Positions 35,597 to 44,161 of a stretch of 64,000 nt of DNA are shown here, one piece after another. How positions within the stretch are numbered: position 1 is the first letter of the stretch; every line of letters begins with the position of its first letter. A program made the position numbers and the translations under genes. The notes under the pieces are model-generated. The model ran no database searches. It worked only from the letters and a program-made list of their open reading frames with translations, and was not told the origin of the DNA. This DNA is from Pseudorhodoplanes sp. (lineage in GTDB: Bacteria; Pseudomonadota; Alphaproteobacteria; Rhizobiales; Xanthobacteraceae): positions 1 through 64,000 of the forward strand of contig JABARS010000013.1 in assembly GCA_019187085.1 (NCBI GenBank). Direction: 5' to 3'.

Positions 35597-36181
35597 TTAT
35601 TTCGCGACACGTCCGAGCGCATGCATGGTCTCGATCAGGTGCGCGCGATTTGTCGCAGAGCGGCCTTCGATATTGCCGACAAGCGTCGTGCGGATCGGGC
35701 CGATCCCGCTGAAGGCGAGGATGTTGCGCTTGAGGTTCTTCAGGCTGTGCGCGCGGAAGAACCAACGATAGACGAAGCCCGGCATGCCCATGGTCACCAC
35801 GATGCGCGCCGACTTGCCCTGCAGCAGCCCCGGTCGTCTTTGCATGCGGTCGTGCTTGATCGCAAAGCCGGGGCGGAATACCTGCTCGAAGAACGCTTTC
35901 AGCAAAGCCGGCATCGAGCCGAGCCAGAGCGGATAGATGATGACGAGATGATCGGCCGCGCCGACGGCGTGCTGACAATCGCGCACCGCGGGCCCGGGCA
36001 CGCCGTCCTCCCAGTCCGCGCGCGTGCGCACCGGATCGATGGCGATCCGCGCCAGCGTCAGGAGCGCGACGCGGTGGCCGGCCGCCTGCGCGCCCTCGCA
36101 ATAGGCGGCCGCCAGCGCATGACAGAACCGGGCCGGGTCCGGATCGGGATGACCGTCGATCACGACGATAGATTTCGACAT
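35597..36181 (-). CDS. NAD(P)H-dependent flavodoxin-fold oxidoreductase
   Basis: A 194-residue FMN reductase of the flavodoxin-2/NQO group. The start KSIVVIDGHPDPDPARFCHAL binds the FMN phosphate, LVIIYPLWLGSMPALLKAFFEQVFRPGFA (part YPLWLGSMPALLKAFFEQV) is the family's signature loop, and VVTMGMPGFVYRWFF contacts the isoalloxazine ring. Typical reactions are two-electron reduction of quinones or nitro compounds. The start is at MSKSIVV, not the longer Arg-rich frame. It is a single-gene unit between the barrel gene and glcD-like gene. The 250-base gap before the barrel gene holds no gene, only a weakly palindromic region. Confidence 0.85.
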   Translation of the reverse strand: MSKSIVVIDGHPDPDPARFCHALAAAYCEGAQAAGHRVALLTLARIAIDPVRTRADWEDGVPGPAVRDCQHAVGAADHLVIIYPLWLGSMPALLKAFFEQVFRPGFAIKHDRMQRRPGLLQGKSARIVVTMGMPGFVYRWFFRAHSLKNLKRNILAFSGIGPIRTTLVGNIEGRSATNRAHLIETMHALGRVAK

Positions 36182-36363
36182 GCGCGCGCCCCGCAACCGC
36201 CGCCGCGCATGTCGCAAACCGATGCGCCCGCGACCTTGCGATGGATCAAGTATTCAGGAGAAGCACGACGATTTTTTCGCCGCCGGTAATCCGCGCCGGC
36301 GCTGTATTTTAATTTTATGCGCGGCCGTATCCCGAAACCGCAGACCGCTTTCGGGATTGCACG

Positions 36364-37857
36364 CTAGAATCTTGGAATATCCGGAAACGGCACCTTGCCG
36401 GCACGTACATGCAGGCGGCCAAGCTCCGCGCAGCGGTGCAGTTGCGGAAACACCTTGCCGGGATTGAGCAGGCTGTCGGGATCGAACGCACACTTGAGAC
36501 GCTGCTGCTGGGCGAGATCGATGTCCGAAAACATCACCGGCATCAGATCGCGCTTCTCGATTCCGACGCCGTGCTCGCCGGTCAAGACGCCACCGACCTC
36601 CACGCACAACTTGAGAATGTCGGCGCCGAAGGCTTCCGCGCGCGCAAGCTCGCCGTCCTCGTTCGCGTCGTACAGGATGAGTGGATGCAGGTTGCCGTCG
36701 CCGGCATGGAAAACATTGGCGACGCGAAGACCATAAGTCTCGCTCAGCTCGCGCATGCGCGCGAGCACGAACGGCAGCCTGGCACGCGGAATGGTGCCGT
36801 CCATGCAGAGATAATCCGGCGAGATGCGGCCGACCGCCGGAAACGCCGCCTTGCGCCCGGCCCAGAACAGAAGCCGCTCGTCCTCCGACGTCGAGGCGCG
36901 CAGCGTCGTGGCGCGGCATTCCTTCGCGATCGCCTCCACACGGGCGATCAGGTGATCGACCTCGGCCTGCCCGCCGTCGAGCTCGACGATCAGCAGCGCC
37001 TCCACGTCGAGCGGATAATCGGCATGGACATATTCCTCGACCGCGTGGATGGCCGGCCGGTCCATCATCTCCATGCCGCCCGGGATGATGCCGGCGGCGA
37101 TCACCCGGCTCACGCACATGCCGGCGTCCTCGGAGCTGGAAAAGCCGATCAGCACCGCGCGCGCGGTCTCCGGCTTCCTGAGGATGCGCACCGTGACCTC
37201 GATCACCACCCCGAGCAAGCCTTCCGAACCGGTCATGACGCCGAGAATGTCGTAGCCCTCCGAATCCAGATGCTTGCCGCCGACGCGGATGACCTCGCCG
37301 GTGATCAGCACCATCTCGAGGCCGAGCACGTTGTTGGTGGTCATGCCGTATTTGAGGCAATGCACGCCGCCGGAATTCTCCGCGATGTTGCCGCCGATGG
37401 TGCAGGCGATCTGCGAGGAGGGGTCGGGCGCGTAATAGAAGCCCTGCGCCTCGACCGCCCTGGTGACGCCGAGATTGGTGACGCCCGGCTCGACCACGGC
37501 GACGCGGTTGTCGTAATCGATCTCGCGGATGCGGTTGAACTTGGCCATGCCGAGCAGGACGCCGTCGCCGAGCGGCAGCGCGCCGCCCGACAGCGAGGTG
37601 CCGGCGCCGCGCGGCACCACCTTGACGCCGTTCTCATGGCAATAGCGCAGCACCCGGCTGACCTGCTCGGTGGTCGAGGGCAGGACGACCACGAGCGGAA
37701 GCTGCCGGTAAGCGGTGAGGCCATCCGACTCGTAAGGGCGCATCTCGCTCTCGGAATCGATCACGCCTTCGCCCGGCACGATCGCGCGCAGGGCGCGCAC
37801 GATGTCGGCGCGGCGCGACAGGATCGCCTGGTCGAGCGGGGGCATGGTCAGGGACAT
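36364..37857 (-). CDS. glcD: GlcD-type FAD-linked oxidase (glycolate/lactate dehydrogenase subunit)
   Basis: FAD-dependent 2-hydroxyacid oxidase of 497 residues. The FAD domain has VVPRGAGTSLSGGALPLGDG, VEPGVTNLGVTRAVEAQGFYYAPDPSS and GGNIAENSGGVHCLKYGMTT (written separately); the C-terminal part includes FHAGDGNLHPLILYD, where the His pair binds metal, and GEHGVGIEKRDLM. In E. coli GlcD works with GlcE and GlcF; neither is adjacent here. It could oxidise glycolate or D-lactate; context does not decide. The ATG is at the end of a run of in-frame starts with no obvious competitor. Confidence 0.9.
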   Translation of the reverse strand: MSLTMPPLDQAILSRRADIVRALRAIVPGEGVIDSESEMRPYESDGLTAYRQLPLVVVLPSTTEQVSRVLRYCHENGVKVVPRGAGTSLSGGALPLGDGVLLGMAKFNRIREIDYDNRVAVVEPGVTNLGVTRAVEAQGFYYAPDPSSQIACTIGGNIAENSGGVHCLKYGMTTNNVLGLEMVLITGEVIRVGGKHLDSEGYDILGVMTGSEGLLGVVIEVTVRILRKPETARAVLIGFSSSEDAGMCVSRVIAAGIIPGGMEMMDRPAIHAVEEYVHADYPLDVEALLIVELDGGQAEVDHLIARVEAIAKECRATTLRASTSEDERLLFWAGRKAAFPAVGRISPDYLCMDGTIPRARLPFVLARMRELSETYGLRVANVFHAGDGNLHPLILYDANEDGELARAEAFGADILKLCVEVGGVLTGEHGVGIEKRDLMPVMFSDIDLAQQQRLKCAFDPDSLLNPGKVFPQLHRCAELGRLHVRAGKVPFPDIPRF

Positions 37858-37962
37858 GGCGGCTGCGCTCCGAACGGGGTAGAATTATTATAGGTCCGAC
37901 GGCGACAAAATGGCAGTTCGGATTGACAGTCCCGGCCGGGCCACCCTGGAATGCGCGATCGG

Positions 37963-37976
37963 TTGATCTGCGTCAA
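37963..37976 (+). promoter_or_regulatory. FixK/FNR-type box upstream of the uspA-like gene
   Basis: TTGAT-CTGC-GTCAA is a textbook FixK2/FNR half-site pair. A TAGGTT -10 lies at 37998-38003, which puts the box centre about 40 bases before the likely transcription start, as in class II activation. Confidence 0.72.
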
Positions 37977-38060
37977 CGAAGGCGCAGCCTTCGCGACTAG
38001 GTTACCGTCGTTGCCCTTTCAGCCAGCCCCGTCGCCAACCGGATAATCGTGGAGCGCCCC

Positions 38061-38891
38061 GTGTACAAGGATATCCTCCTCAACCTATCAGTCGATTCCG
38101 ACAAGGACCCCGCCGCGGACTATGCGCTGTCGGTCGCCGATGCGTTCGAGGCCCACGTCTCGGCGGTGGCCTATGCCTACGAGCAGATCATTCCCGGGCC
38201 GGTCATCGGCACGATCGCGACCGACGTGATCGCCGCCGACCGCGCCGCCTGCATGAAAGCCGCGCAGAACGCGATCGCGAAGTTCGAGAATGCCGCCAAG
38301 CTTGCCGGCCGTTCGTTCGACACCCGCATCTGCCAGGCGACGCCCTCCGAGGCGATGCGCGATTTCGCCTTCGCCGCCCGGCGCGCGGACCTGACCATCC
38401 TCGGCCAGCCCGAGCCCGACGAGAAAGTCGGGCCCGACCTTATCCTGGAGGCCGCTTTGTTCCAGAGCGGGCGTCCGATGCTCACCGTGCCCTATATCCA
38501 GAGGGGCGGGCTCAAGCTCAACCGCGCGATCTGCTGCTGGGACGGCAGCGCGACCGCTGCGCGCGCCATCGGCGACGCCGTACCGCTCCTGAAGAAGGCG
38601 AAGTCGATCGACCTGATCGTGGTGGCGACCAGCAAGATCGCCCCCGACGACGTGGCCGGCGCCGACATGGGCCATCACCTGGCGCGGCACGGGCTGAACG
38701 TGACCGTCAAGCAGCTCTCCTCGTCCAACATCGAGGTCGCCGACGTGATCCTGTCCTATGCCGCAGATTTCGAGGCCGACCTGATCGTGATGGGCGGCTA
38801 CGGCCATTCGCGGCTGCGCGAATTCATCCTCGGCGGGACGACGCGCGACATCATCCGCACGATGACGATTCCGGTCCTGATGTCGCATTGA
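38061..38891 (+). CDS. Universal stress protein with two Usp domains
   Basis: A 276-residue protein with tandem UspA-like domains. The first starts VYKDILLNLSVDSDKD; the second starts NRAICCWDGSATAARAIGDAVPLL and ends with the nucleotide motif MGGYGHSRLREFILGGTTRDII (parts GGYGHSRLREF, GGTTRDII) and TIPVLMSH. ATP binding is likely in the second domain. The GTG start lies 6 bases after GGAG; an upstream GTG at 38049 has no ribosome site. A FixK/FNR-type box lies 84 bases upstream, so expression probably rises under low oxygen, a known habit of Usp genes in photosynthetic and nitrogen-fixing alphaproteobacteria. Confidence 0.92.
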   Translation: MYKDILLNLSVDSDKDPAADYALSVADAFEAHVSAVAYAYEQIIPGPVIGTIATDVIAADRAACMKAAQNAIAKFENAAKLAGRSFDTRICQATPSEAMRDFAFAARRADLTILGQPEPDEKVGPDLILEAALFQSGRPMLTVPYIQRGGLKLNRAICCWDGSATAARAIGDAVPLLKKAKSIDLIVVATSKIAPDDVAGADMGHHLARHGLNVTVKQLSSSNIEVADVILSYAADFEADLIVMGGYGHSRLREFILGGTTRDIIRTMTIPVLMSH

Positions 38892-38946
38892 TCCGGACGC
38901 GCCGGGGCGGCACCATGGCGTGGTTTCGCAAACCATGGAGCGCGCC

Positions 38947-39501
38947 ATGGATGCGCCAGCGCCAGCCTATCCGGCGGAATGGGAGCGGCATGAACGGCTG
39001 CGGGACGGGCGGCGCGTCTTCATCCGCCCGTTCCGGCCCGAGGATGTCGCGCTTTATCCGCAATTCCTCCGCGGCGTGACGGACGAGGATCTGCGGCTGC
39101 GCTTCTTTGCACCGATCCGCCGCTTCTCCGACGAATTCGTCCGCAAGCTCGCGGCGGTCGATTACCGTAACGTCATGGTGTTCGTGGCCTTCGACGAGGA
39201 CACCGACGAACCGCTCGGCGTCGTGCGACTGCATCGCGATCCCGACGGCAAAGGCGGCGAGTATGCCGTGCTGCTGCGTTCGGCGCTGAAAGGCCACGGA
39301 CTCGGCTGGCTGCTGATGCAGCAAATGATCAATTATGCGCGCAGCCTCGGCCTCGAAACAATCCATGGACAAGTCCTGCCCGAGAATGCGACCATGCTAT
39401 CGATGTGCGCCGAGCTCGGATTTCACATCGCCGACGACCCTGAAGAGCATGGCCTCAAGGTCGTGACCCTGTCGCTTACGGCGCCCCTGCGCGTCGCATA
39501 A
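38947..39501 (+). CDS. GNAT family N-acetyltransferase
   Basis: A 184-residue acetyltransferase. Key parts are RRVFIRPFRPEDVALYPQFL, EDLRLRFFAPIRRFSDEFV, the core strand GEYAVLLRSALKGHGLGWLLMQQMINYAR (part LKGHGLGWLL, the pyrophosphate-binding loop) and VLPENATMLSMCAELGFHI. The pattern resembles the acetyltransferase domain found attached to the acetyl-CoA synthetase-like Pat proteins, but without the ligase domains. It begins 55 bases after the Usp gene and could be cotranscribed with it under oxygen control; acyl-lysine stress signalling is a guess. The start is chosen by GGAG six bases upstream. Confidence 0.85.
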   Translation: MDAPAPAYPAEWERHERLRDGRRVFIRPFRPEDVALYPQFLRGVTDEDLRLRFFAPIRRFSDEFVRKLAAVDYRNVMVFVAFDEDTDEPLGVVRLHRDPDGKGGEYAVLLRSALKGHGLGWLLMQQMINYARSLGLETIHGQVLPENATMLSMCAELGFHIADDPEEHGLKVVTLSLTAPLRVA

Positions 39502-39603
39502 TTCGCCCGCCGGCAGGGAACCCGCACGGGGCATGCGCGTTTTATCGCGCCAGCCCATTTCATCCCCTGGCCCTTTTTTCCAGATCGAGGTCTTGACTGG
39601 TCC

Positions 39604-40716
39604 ATGCCCGGTGATTTCAGCTTCGGGATTGAAGAAGAATATTTCCTGGTCGATGCGCGCACCGGGTTGGTGGCGCGCAGCATGCCGCAGGATTTCTTGG
39701 ACGCCGCCAAGCGCGAGCTCGGCCCCTGCGTCACCGGCGAATTCCTGCAGTCGCAGATCGAGATCGTCACGCAGCCGTTCACCGACATGGCGGCGGCGCG
39801 CACCGAGTTGAGCCGCCTGCGGCGCGCGCTCGCAACGATCGCAGCCGCGCACGGGCTTGCGATCTTCGCCGCCGGCACGCACCCGACCGCGAACTGGGAG
39901 CGCTCGCGCCAGTCCGAAGGCAAGCGCTACGACACGGTGATGGACGACCTGCAGATGATCGGCCAGCGCAACATGCTCTGCGGCCTGCATGTGCATGTGG
40001 CCCTGCCGGACCCCGACCAGCGCGTCGACATGATGATCCGCATGCTGCCGTTCCTGCCGCTGTTCATCGCGCTGTCGACGTCATCGCCGTTCTGGCGCTC
40101 GCGGCAGAGCGGGCTGAAGGGCTACCGGCTCGCCGCCTATGACGAGCTGCCGCGCACCGGCGTGCCGGAATTGCTGCGCACCAAAGCCGATTACGAGGCC
40201 TATATCGATGCGCTCGTGCGCGCCGGGGTGATGCCGAACGCGAGCTATATCTGGTGGGCGATCAGGCCCTCGCACAATCATCCGACGCTCGAACTGCGCG
40301 CACCCGATTGCTGCACCTGGCTCGACGACACGCTCGCCATCGCTTCGCTCTACCGCGCGCTGGCGCGCCGGCTGACGCGCAATCCCTGGCTGCACTGGGA
40401 CATATCGAGCGTCTCGCGCGCGATCATCGTCGAAAACAAGTGGCGGGCGCAGCGCTACGGCATCAACGGCAGCTTCGTGCGCATCGAAGGCGACGGCGCG
40501 ATCAGCGTGCGCGAATTCACCGAACAGGTGGTCAACGAGATTGCCGGCGACGCGCAGGCGCTCGGCTGCGCGGCGGAAGTGGAGCATTGCCTGCGCATCA
40601 TCGAGCGCGGCACCTCGGCCGACAACCAGCTCGCAATCTACGATGAGCTGGCCGACGATCCGGAGACGGCGCTGCGCGCGGTCATCGCCTGGGTGACCGA
40701 GCAGACATTGCGCTGA
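39604..40716 (+). CDS. ybdK: Carboxylate-amine ligase, YbdK family
   Basis: A 370-residue glutamate-cysteine-ligase-2 type enzyme that joins a carboxylate to an amine with ATP. The family begins FGIEEEYFLVDARTG (metal-binding Glu residues). Also visible are EFLQSQIEIVTQPFTDM, AAGTHPTANWERSRQSEG (parts GTHPTANW), GLHVHVALPD and the RAPDCCTWLDDTLAIASLYRAL region. The length matches. YbdK proteins have weak gamma-glutamylcysteine synthetase activity; the true substrate is unresolved. It starts 102 bases after the GNAT gene and ends 7 bases from the convergent TetR gene. Confidence 0.92.
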   Translation: MPGDFSFGIEEEYFLVDARTGLVARSMPQDFLDAAKRELGPCVTGEFLQSQIEIVTQPFTDMAAARTELSRLRRALATIAAAHGLAIFAAGTHPTANWERSRQSEGKRYDTVMDDLQMIGQRNMLCGLHVHVALPDPDQRVDMMIRMLPFLPLFIALSTSSPFWRSRQSGLKGYRLAAYDELPRTGVPELLRTKADYEAYIDALVRAGVMPNASYIWWAIRPSHNHPTLELRAPDCCTWLDDTLAIASLYRALARRLTRNPWLHWDISSVSRAIIVENKWRAQRYGINGSFVRIEGDGAISVREFTEQVVNEIAGDAQALGCAAEVEHCLRIIERGTSADNQLAIYDELADDPETALRAVIAWVTEQTLR

Positions 40717-40723
40717 TGTCCGC

Positions 40724-41392
40724 TTATCCCTCGTCGGGCACCGGCATTACGGTTTGCACCACAAGCCCGCGCGCGCGCGCGTCGACGACGCCGAGCCCGC
40801 GCAGCGAGAACAAAGTCAGCGTCTGCACGGCGTTGCGCAGTTGCGCGGGATCGTCCGCCGGCGCCGGCGCGAGCGGGCCGAGCAGCGCCTCGATCAGCGC
40901 GCCGACAAGCGCGGCGGCGGTGAGGTCGGCATCCTGTTGCGGCAGATGGGTCAGCGCCATGGCGGCGGCGATGCGCTTGCGGAACTCCGCCGCCAGGGTC
41001 CGGCGGAAGGCGACGCGCAGCGCTTCCACGTCCGGCTCGACCGGCTCGGCGAGCACCGCCCAGGCGAGGCGCCGGTTGCGCAGCGCGCCCGCGGCAAAGG
41101 TCGTGATCGAGGCGGCAAGCCCCGACATCGGACCGGGCGCGGTCTCGGCGGCGCGCCGCACCGCGCCGATGTGCGCCTCCGACACCGCCGTCACCAGTGC
41201 GCCGACCAGCTCGGTCTTGGACGGGAAGTAACGATAGACCGTGCCGGCCGCAATGCCCGCTCGCCCGGCGACGGCCGCGATCTGCACCGCGGCCATGCCA
41301 CCCTCGCCCGCGATCTCGCGCGCGGCGGCGACGATCGCCCGATGCCGGGCGGCCTGCTTGCGGATGACGTTATCGGTGCGCCGGTAAGGCAT
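40724..41392 (-). CDS. TetR family repressor with nearby operator
   Basis: A 222-residue TetR regulator. The DNA-binding helices are ARHRAIVAAAREIAGEGGMAAVQ (part RAIVAAAREIAGEG) and AGRAGIAAGTVYRYFPSKTELVGAL. The ligand domain is Ala-rich with AVLAEPVEPDVEALRVAFRR. It runs in the same direction as the upstream TPP-enzyme gene but is separated by the operator region, so it is probably autoregulated. The effector is unknown. Start at ATG; the ORF ends convergently with ybdK. Confidence 0.88.
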   Translation of the reverse strand: MPYRRTDNVIRKQAARHRAIVAAAREIAGEGGMAAVQIAAVAGRAGIAAGTVYRYFPSKTELVGALVTAVSEAHIGAVRRAAETAPGPMSGLAASITTFAAGALRNRRLAWAVLAEPVEPDVEALRVAFRRTLAAEFRKRIAAAMALTHLPQQDADLTAAALVGALIEALLGPLAPAPADDPAQLRNAVQTLTLFSLRGLGVVDARARGLVVQTVMPVPDEG

Positions 41393-41397
41393 TCAAA

Positions 41398-41413
41398 GAA
41401 TGAACCATCATTC
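41398..41413. promoter_or_regulatory. TetR operator
   Basis: GAATGA-ACCA-TCATTC lies 6 bases before the repressor start codon, a typical TetR autoregulatory palindrome. Confidence 0.6.
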
Positions 41414-41460
41414 ATTCCTGCCGCCAATAGCCCGCGACGAACTTTTGCATGCGGCCGCGC

Positions 41461-43143
41461 TTACCCGCGGCCGGCGAGCGACCTGCTGCGGATCGCCGTC
41501 AGCGTGGTGGCCGGCGTGATCGCCTCCGGATCGAGCTTGAGGTGGATGATCGACGGTTTGCCGGAGGCTTTGGCGTCGGCAAAGGCCCGGGCGAAATCGG
41601 CGGTCTTCTCCACCGTCGCGCCGAAGCCGCCGAAGGCATGCGCGTAAGCGGCGAAGTCGGGATTCTTCAGGGCTGTCGCCACGACGCGCTCAGGATATTC
41701 GCGCTCCTGATGCATGCGGATGGTGCCGTACATGCCGTTGTCGGCGATCGCGACGATGACCGGCAACTCGTATTGCACGGCGGTCGCAAATTCCTGCCCG
41801 TTCATCAGGAAGTCGCCGTCGCCCGCAAGGCAGAACACGGTGCGCTCGGGATGAAGCTTCTTCATCGCGACTGCGGCCGGCACGCCGTAACCCATCGAGC
41901 CCGACGTCGGGGCGAGCAGCGTGCCGAACCTGCGGAAGCGATAGAAGCGGTGGATCCAGGCGGAGAAATTTCCCGCCCCGTTGCAGATGATGTCGTCGGG
42001 CGCGAGCTGGCCGCGCAGCCATACCATGATCTCGCCGACATTCACCGCCCCGGGCACCTCGGTCGCCTTCTCGCTGAAGGCGAGATAGTCGGCATGCGCC
42101 GTTCTCGTCTCCGCCGACCATGGCATTGCCGGCGGCGCCTGCAGGCCTTCGAGGGCCGCTGCAAACGCGGTCGGCGAAGCATTGATCGCCAGATGCGGAC
42201 GATAGACGCGGCCAAGCTCCTCGGCGCCGGGATGCACATGCACGAAGGTCTGCTTCGGGGTCGGGATATCGATCAGCGAATAGCCCTGGCTCGGCATCTC
42301 CCCGAGCCGCCCGCCGATCAGCAGCAGCAGGTTGGCGGCCTTGATGCGCGCGACGACCTTCGGATTGGGACCGACGCCGAGATCGCCGGCATAGTTCGGA
42401 TGCGTCTGGTCGAACAGATGCCCGCGCCGGAAGGTATTGATCACCGGCAGGTCGAAGCGTTCGGCAAAGCGCTGCAAGGCGGCGCAGGCCTTCTCCGACC
42501 AGCGGCTGCCGCCGACCAGCACGACCGGCTTCTGCGCCGCCCAGAGCAGCTTCTGCAGCCGCGACATGTCGGTGAGGCCGGGCCAGGTCTCGACCGGCGC
42601 GAACGGCAACGCGTCCGGCACGATCGCGCGCTCGATCAGCATGTCCTCGGGCAGTGCGATGACTACCGGTCCCGGCCGTCCCGAGGTTGCGGTGTGGAAG
42701 GCGCGCGAGACAAGCTCGGGAATGCGCGCGGGATCGTCGATCTCGGTCGTCCATTTGGCGACCGAGCCGAACACGGCGCGGTAATCGAGCTCCTGGAACG
42801 CCTCGCGCCCGCGCATCTCGCGCGCGACCTGGCCGATGAACATGATCATCGGCGTGGAATCCTGGCTCGCGATATGGATGCCGGGCGAGGCATTGGTCGC
42901 GCCCGGGCCGCGCGTGACGAAACAGATGCCGGGCTGGCCGGTGCGCTTGCCCACCGCCTCCGCCATCATCGCCGCCCCGCCCTCCTGCCGGCAGACCGTG
43001 ATCGAAACGCTGCGGTCGTGGAAAGCGTCGAGCGCGGCAAGATAGCTTTCGCCCGGCACGCAGAAGACATGCTGCACGCCATGCGCGACCAACTGATCGA
43101 CGAGGATTTCCCCGCCCGTCCTCGATCCGTCATTGGCGCGCAT
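41461..43143 (-). CDS. Thiamine-pyrophosphate enzyme, acetolactate synthase-like
   Basis: A 560-residue ThDP-dependent enzyme. The Pyr domain begins GEILVDQLVAHGVQHVFCVPGE with the catalytic Glu in VCRQEGGAAMMAEAVGKRTG (part CRQEGGAAMMAEA). A central domain follows, and the PP domain has GDGDFLMNGQEFATAVQYEL, the GDG-N cofactor motif. It is close to acetolactate synthase large subunits but without the small regulatory subunit nearby and with a different middle region, so it may be a benzoylformate-, oxalyl- or sulfo-type decarboxylase or a catabolic synthase. The start is an ATG 41 bases past the NIPSNAP-like gene start region on the same strand. Confidence 0.85.
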   Translation of the reverse strand: MRANDGSRTGGEILVDQLVAHGVQHVFCVPGESYLAALDAFHDRSVSITVCRQEGGAAMMAEAVGKRTGQPGICFVTRGPGATNASPGIHIASQDSTPMIMFIGQVAREMRGREAFQELDYRAVFGSVAKWTTEIDDPARIPELVSRAFHTATSGRPGPVVIALPEDMLIERAIVPDALPFAPVETWPGLTDMSRLQKLLWAAQKPVVLVGGSRWSEKACAALQRFAERFDLPVINTFRRGHLFDQTHPNYAGDLGVGPNPKVVARIKAANLLLLIGGRLGEMPSQGYSLIDIPTPKQTFVHVHPGAEELGRVYRPHLAINASPTAFAAALEGLQAPPAMPWSAETRTAHADYLAFSEKATEVPGAVNVGEIMVWLRGQLAPDDIICNGAGNFSAWIHRFYRFRRFGTLLAPTSGSMGYGVPAAVAMKKLHPERTVFCLAGDGDFLMNGQEFATAVQYELPVIVAIADNGMYGTIRMHQEREYPERVVATALKNPDFAAYAHAFGGFGATVEKTADFARAFADAKASGKPSIIHLKLDPEAITPATTLTAIRSRSLAGRG

Positions 43144-43170
43144 GTGCGGCTCCGTGTGGTGGCACGCTCT

Positions 43171-43497
43171 TCAGGGCTTGCCGATCGGCGCGAACTTCGT
43201 CGGCAGCATCAGCTTGGTCGTCTGGCTGTCGAGATAGCCGGCATCCGCGCTCATCTTGAGATAGGCCTGCCACTCGGGATCGGCCTGCATGGCGGCGCGC
43301 CGGCGGGCGCGGTCGGCGGCGTCCTCGTAGACCCAGATATGCACGATGGTGTTCAGCTCGCCGCTCTCGGCGACCATGTAGGCGAACGGCTTGCCGAGAT
43401 GACGCACCTGCGCGGCATAGCCGTGCTGCTCGTAGAGGTCGAGATGGGCCTGCAGCTTGCCGGGTTTGGTGCGGTAGGTGCGATGATCGATGAGCAC
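43171..43497 (-). CDS. NIPSNAP family protein
   Basis: A 108-residue dimeric alpha-beta-barrel protein. Family features are LIDHRTYRTKPGKLQAHLDLYEQHGYAAQVRHLG (parts IDHRTYRTKPGKL, LYEQHGYAAQVRHLG), FAYMVAESGELNTIVHIWVYED and MQADPEWQAYLKMS. The GTG start lies 6 bases after AGGAG. It is 28 bases before the thiamine enzyme gene on the same strand, so the two are probably one operon. NIPSNAP proteins often sit beside catabolic enzymes and act as accessory or ligand-binding partners; nothing more can be said. Confidence 0.88.
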   Translation of the reverse strand: MLIDHRTYRTKPGKLQAHLDLYEQHGYAAQVRHLGKPFAYMVAESGELNTIVHIWVYEDAADRARRRAAMQADPEWQAYLKMSADAGYLDSQTTKLMLPTKFAPIGKP

Positions 43498-43645
43498 GTC
43501 AATCTCCTGTGCGGCGCGGACTCCCGTACGGCGCGATGGCGGCCGGCGGCGCACTGTTTCCGCAGGCGCACGCGCCGTCAATAGCCCCGCCGCCGGAGCG
43601 TCGATGTCCGCGCGGGATCGCAGGGCCGCAACGGCCCCGCCGCCG

Positions 43646-44044
43646 TCAGGTCGCGGTCTGGACCGAGGCCACCACGAAGGTGTGCATCTCGCCGTCTTCG
43701 TCGCGAATCGAGACATACTCGCCGACCCGGAACGGGTGGCTGCCGAAACGGTAGCCGGCCTCGTCGTCTTCCTCGGCGGTGTCGTCGTAATCGAAAATCC
43801 AGCGCGCATGCTCGGCGCCGCCGGCCTTGTGCACAAGCTTGCCGATCTCGTCGGCCTCCCCGCTCCAGAAGCGCCGCACGCCGCAATTGGCCCGGTGCTT
43901 GCGCCAGAGCTCGACGTCGATATGGTCCGTATCGTCGAGCGGGGCGACGAACTCATAGCCGTGCTGGGCCGACCCGTTGGGGAACTGTTTCGAACGCGCC
44001 AGGTTGAGGCGGATGCGCTTGAACTGGTGCGGCAAACTCGTCAT
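43646..44044 (-). CDS. Conserved hypothetical protein
   Basis: I do not recognise a named family for this 132-residue soluble protein. It opens SLPHQFKRIRLNLARSKQFPNGS, contains HGYEFVAPLDDTDHIDVELWRKHRANCGVRRFW (parts YEFVAPLDDTDHID, RANCGVRRFW), then EDDEAGYRFGSHPFRVGEYVSIRDEDGEMHTFVV (parts FRVGEYVSIRDEDGEMHTF), which reads as a beta-rich fold. GGAG lies 8 bases before the ATG. It lies 148 bases upstream of the NIPSNAP gene on the same strand and is divergent from the kinase-like gene. Confidence 0.7.
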   Translation of the reverse strand: MTSLPHQFKRIRLNLARSKQFPNGSAQHGYEFVAPLDDTDHIDVELWRKHRANCGVRRFWSGEADEIGKLVHKAGGAEHARWIFDYDDTAEEDDEAGYRFGSHPFRVGEYVSIRDEDGEMHTFVVASVQTAT

Positions 44045-44161
44045 GAGCAAAACTCCGTGGTGCGACGATTCCGGTATGGTTTCACATATTTGCAGTGCCG
44101 ATAGCAATCCGCCTTTGACCTTGCGCAAAGCCGCCGACGCCCGGGCCGGGCAAACGACCCC

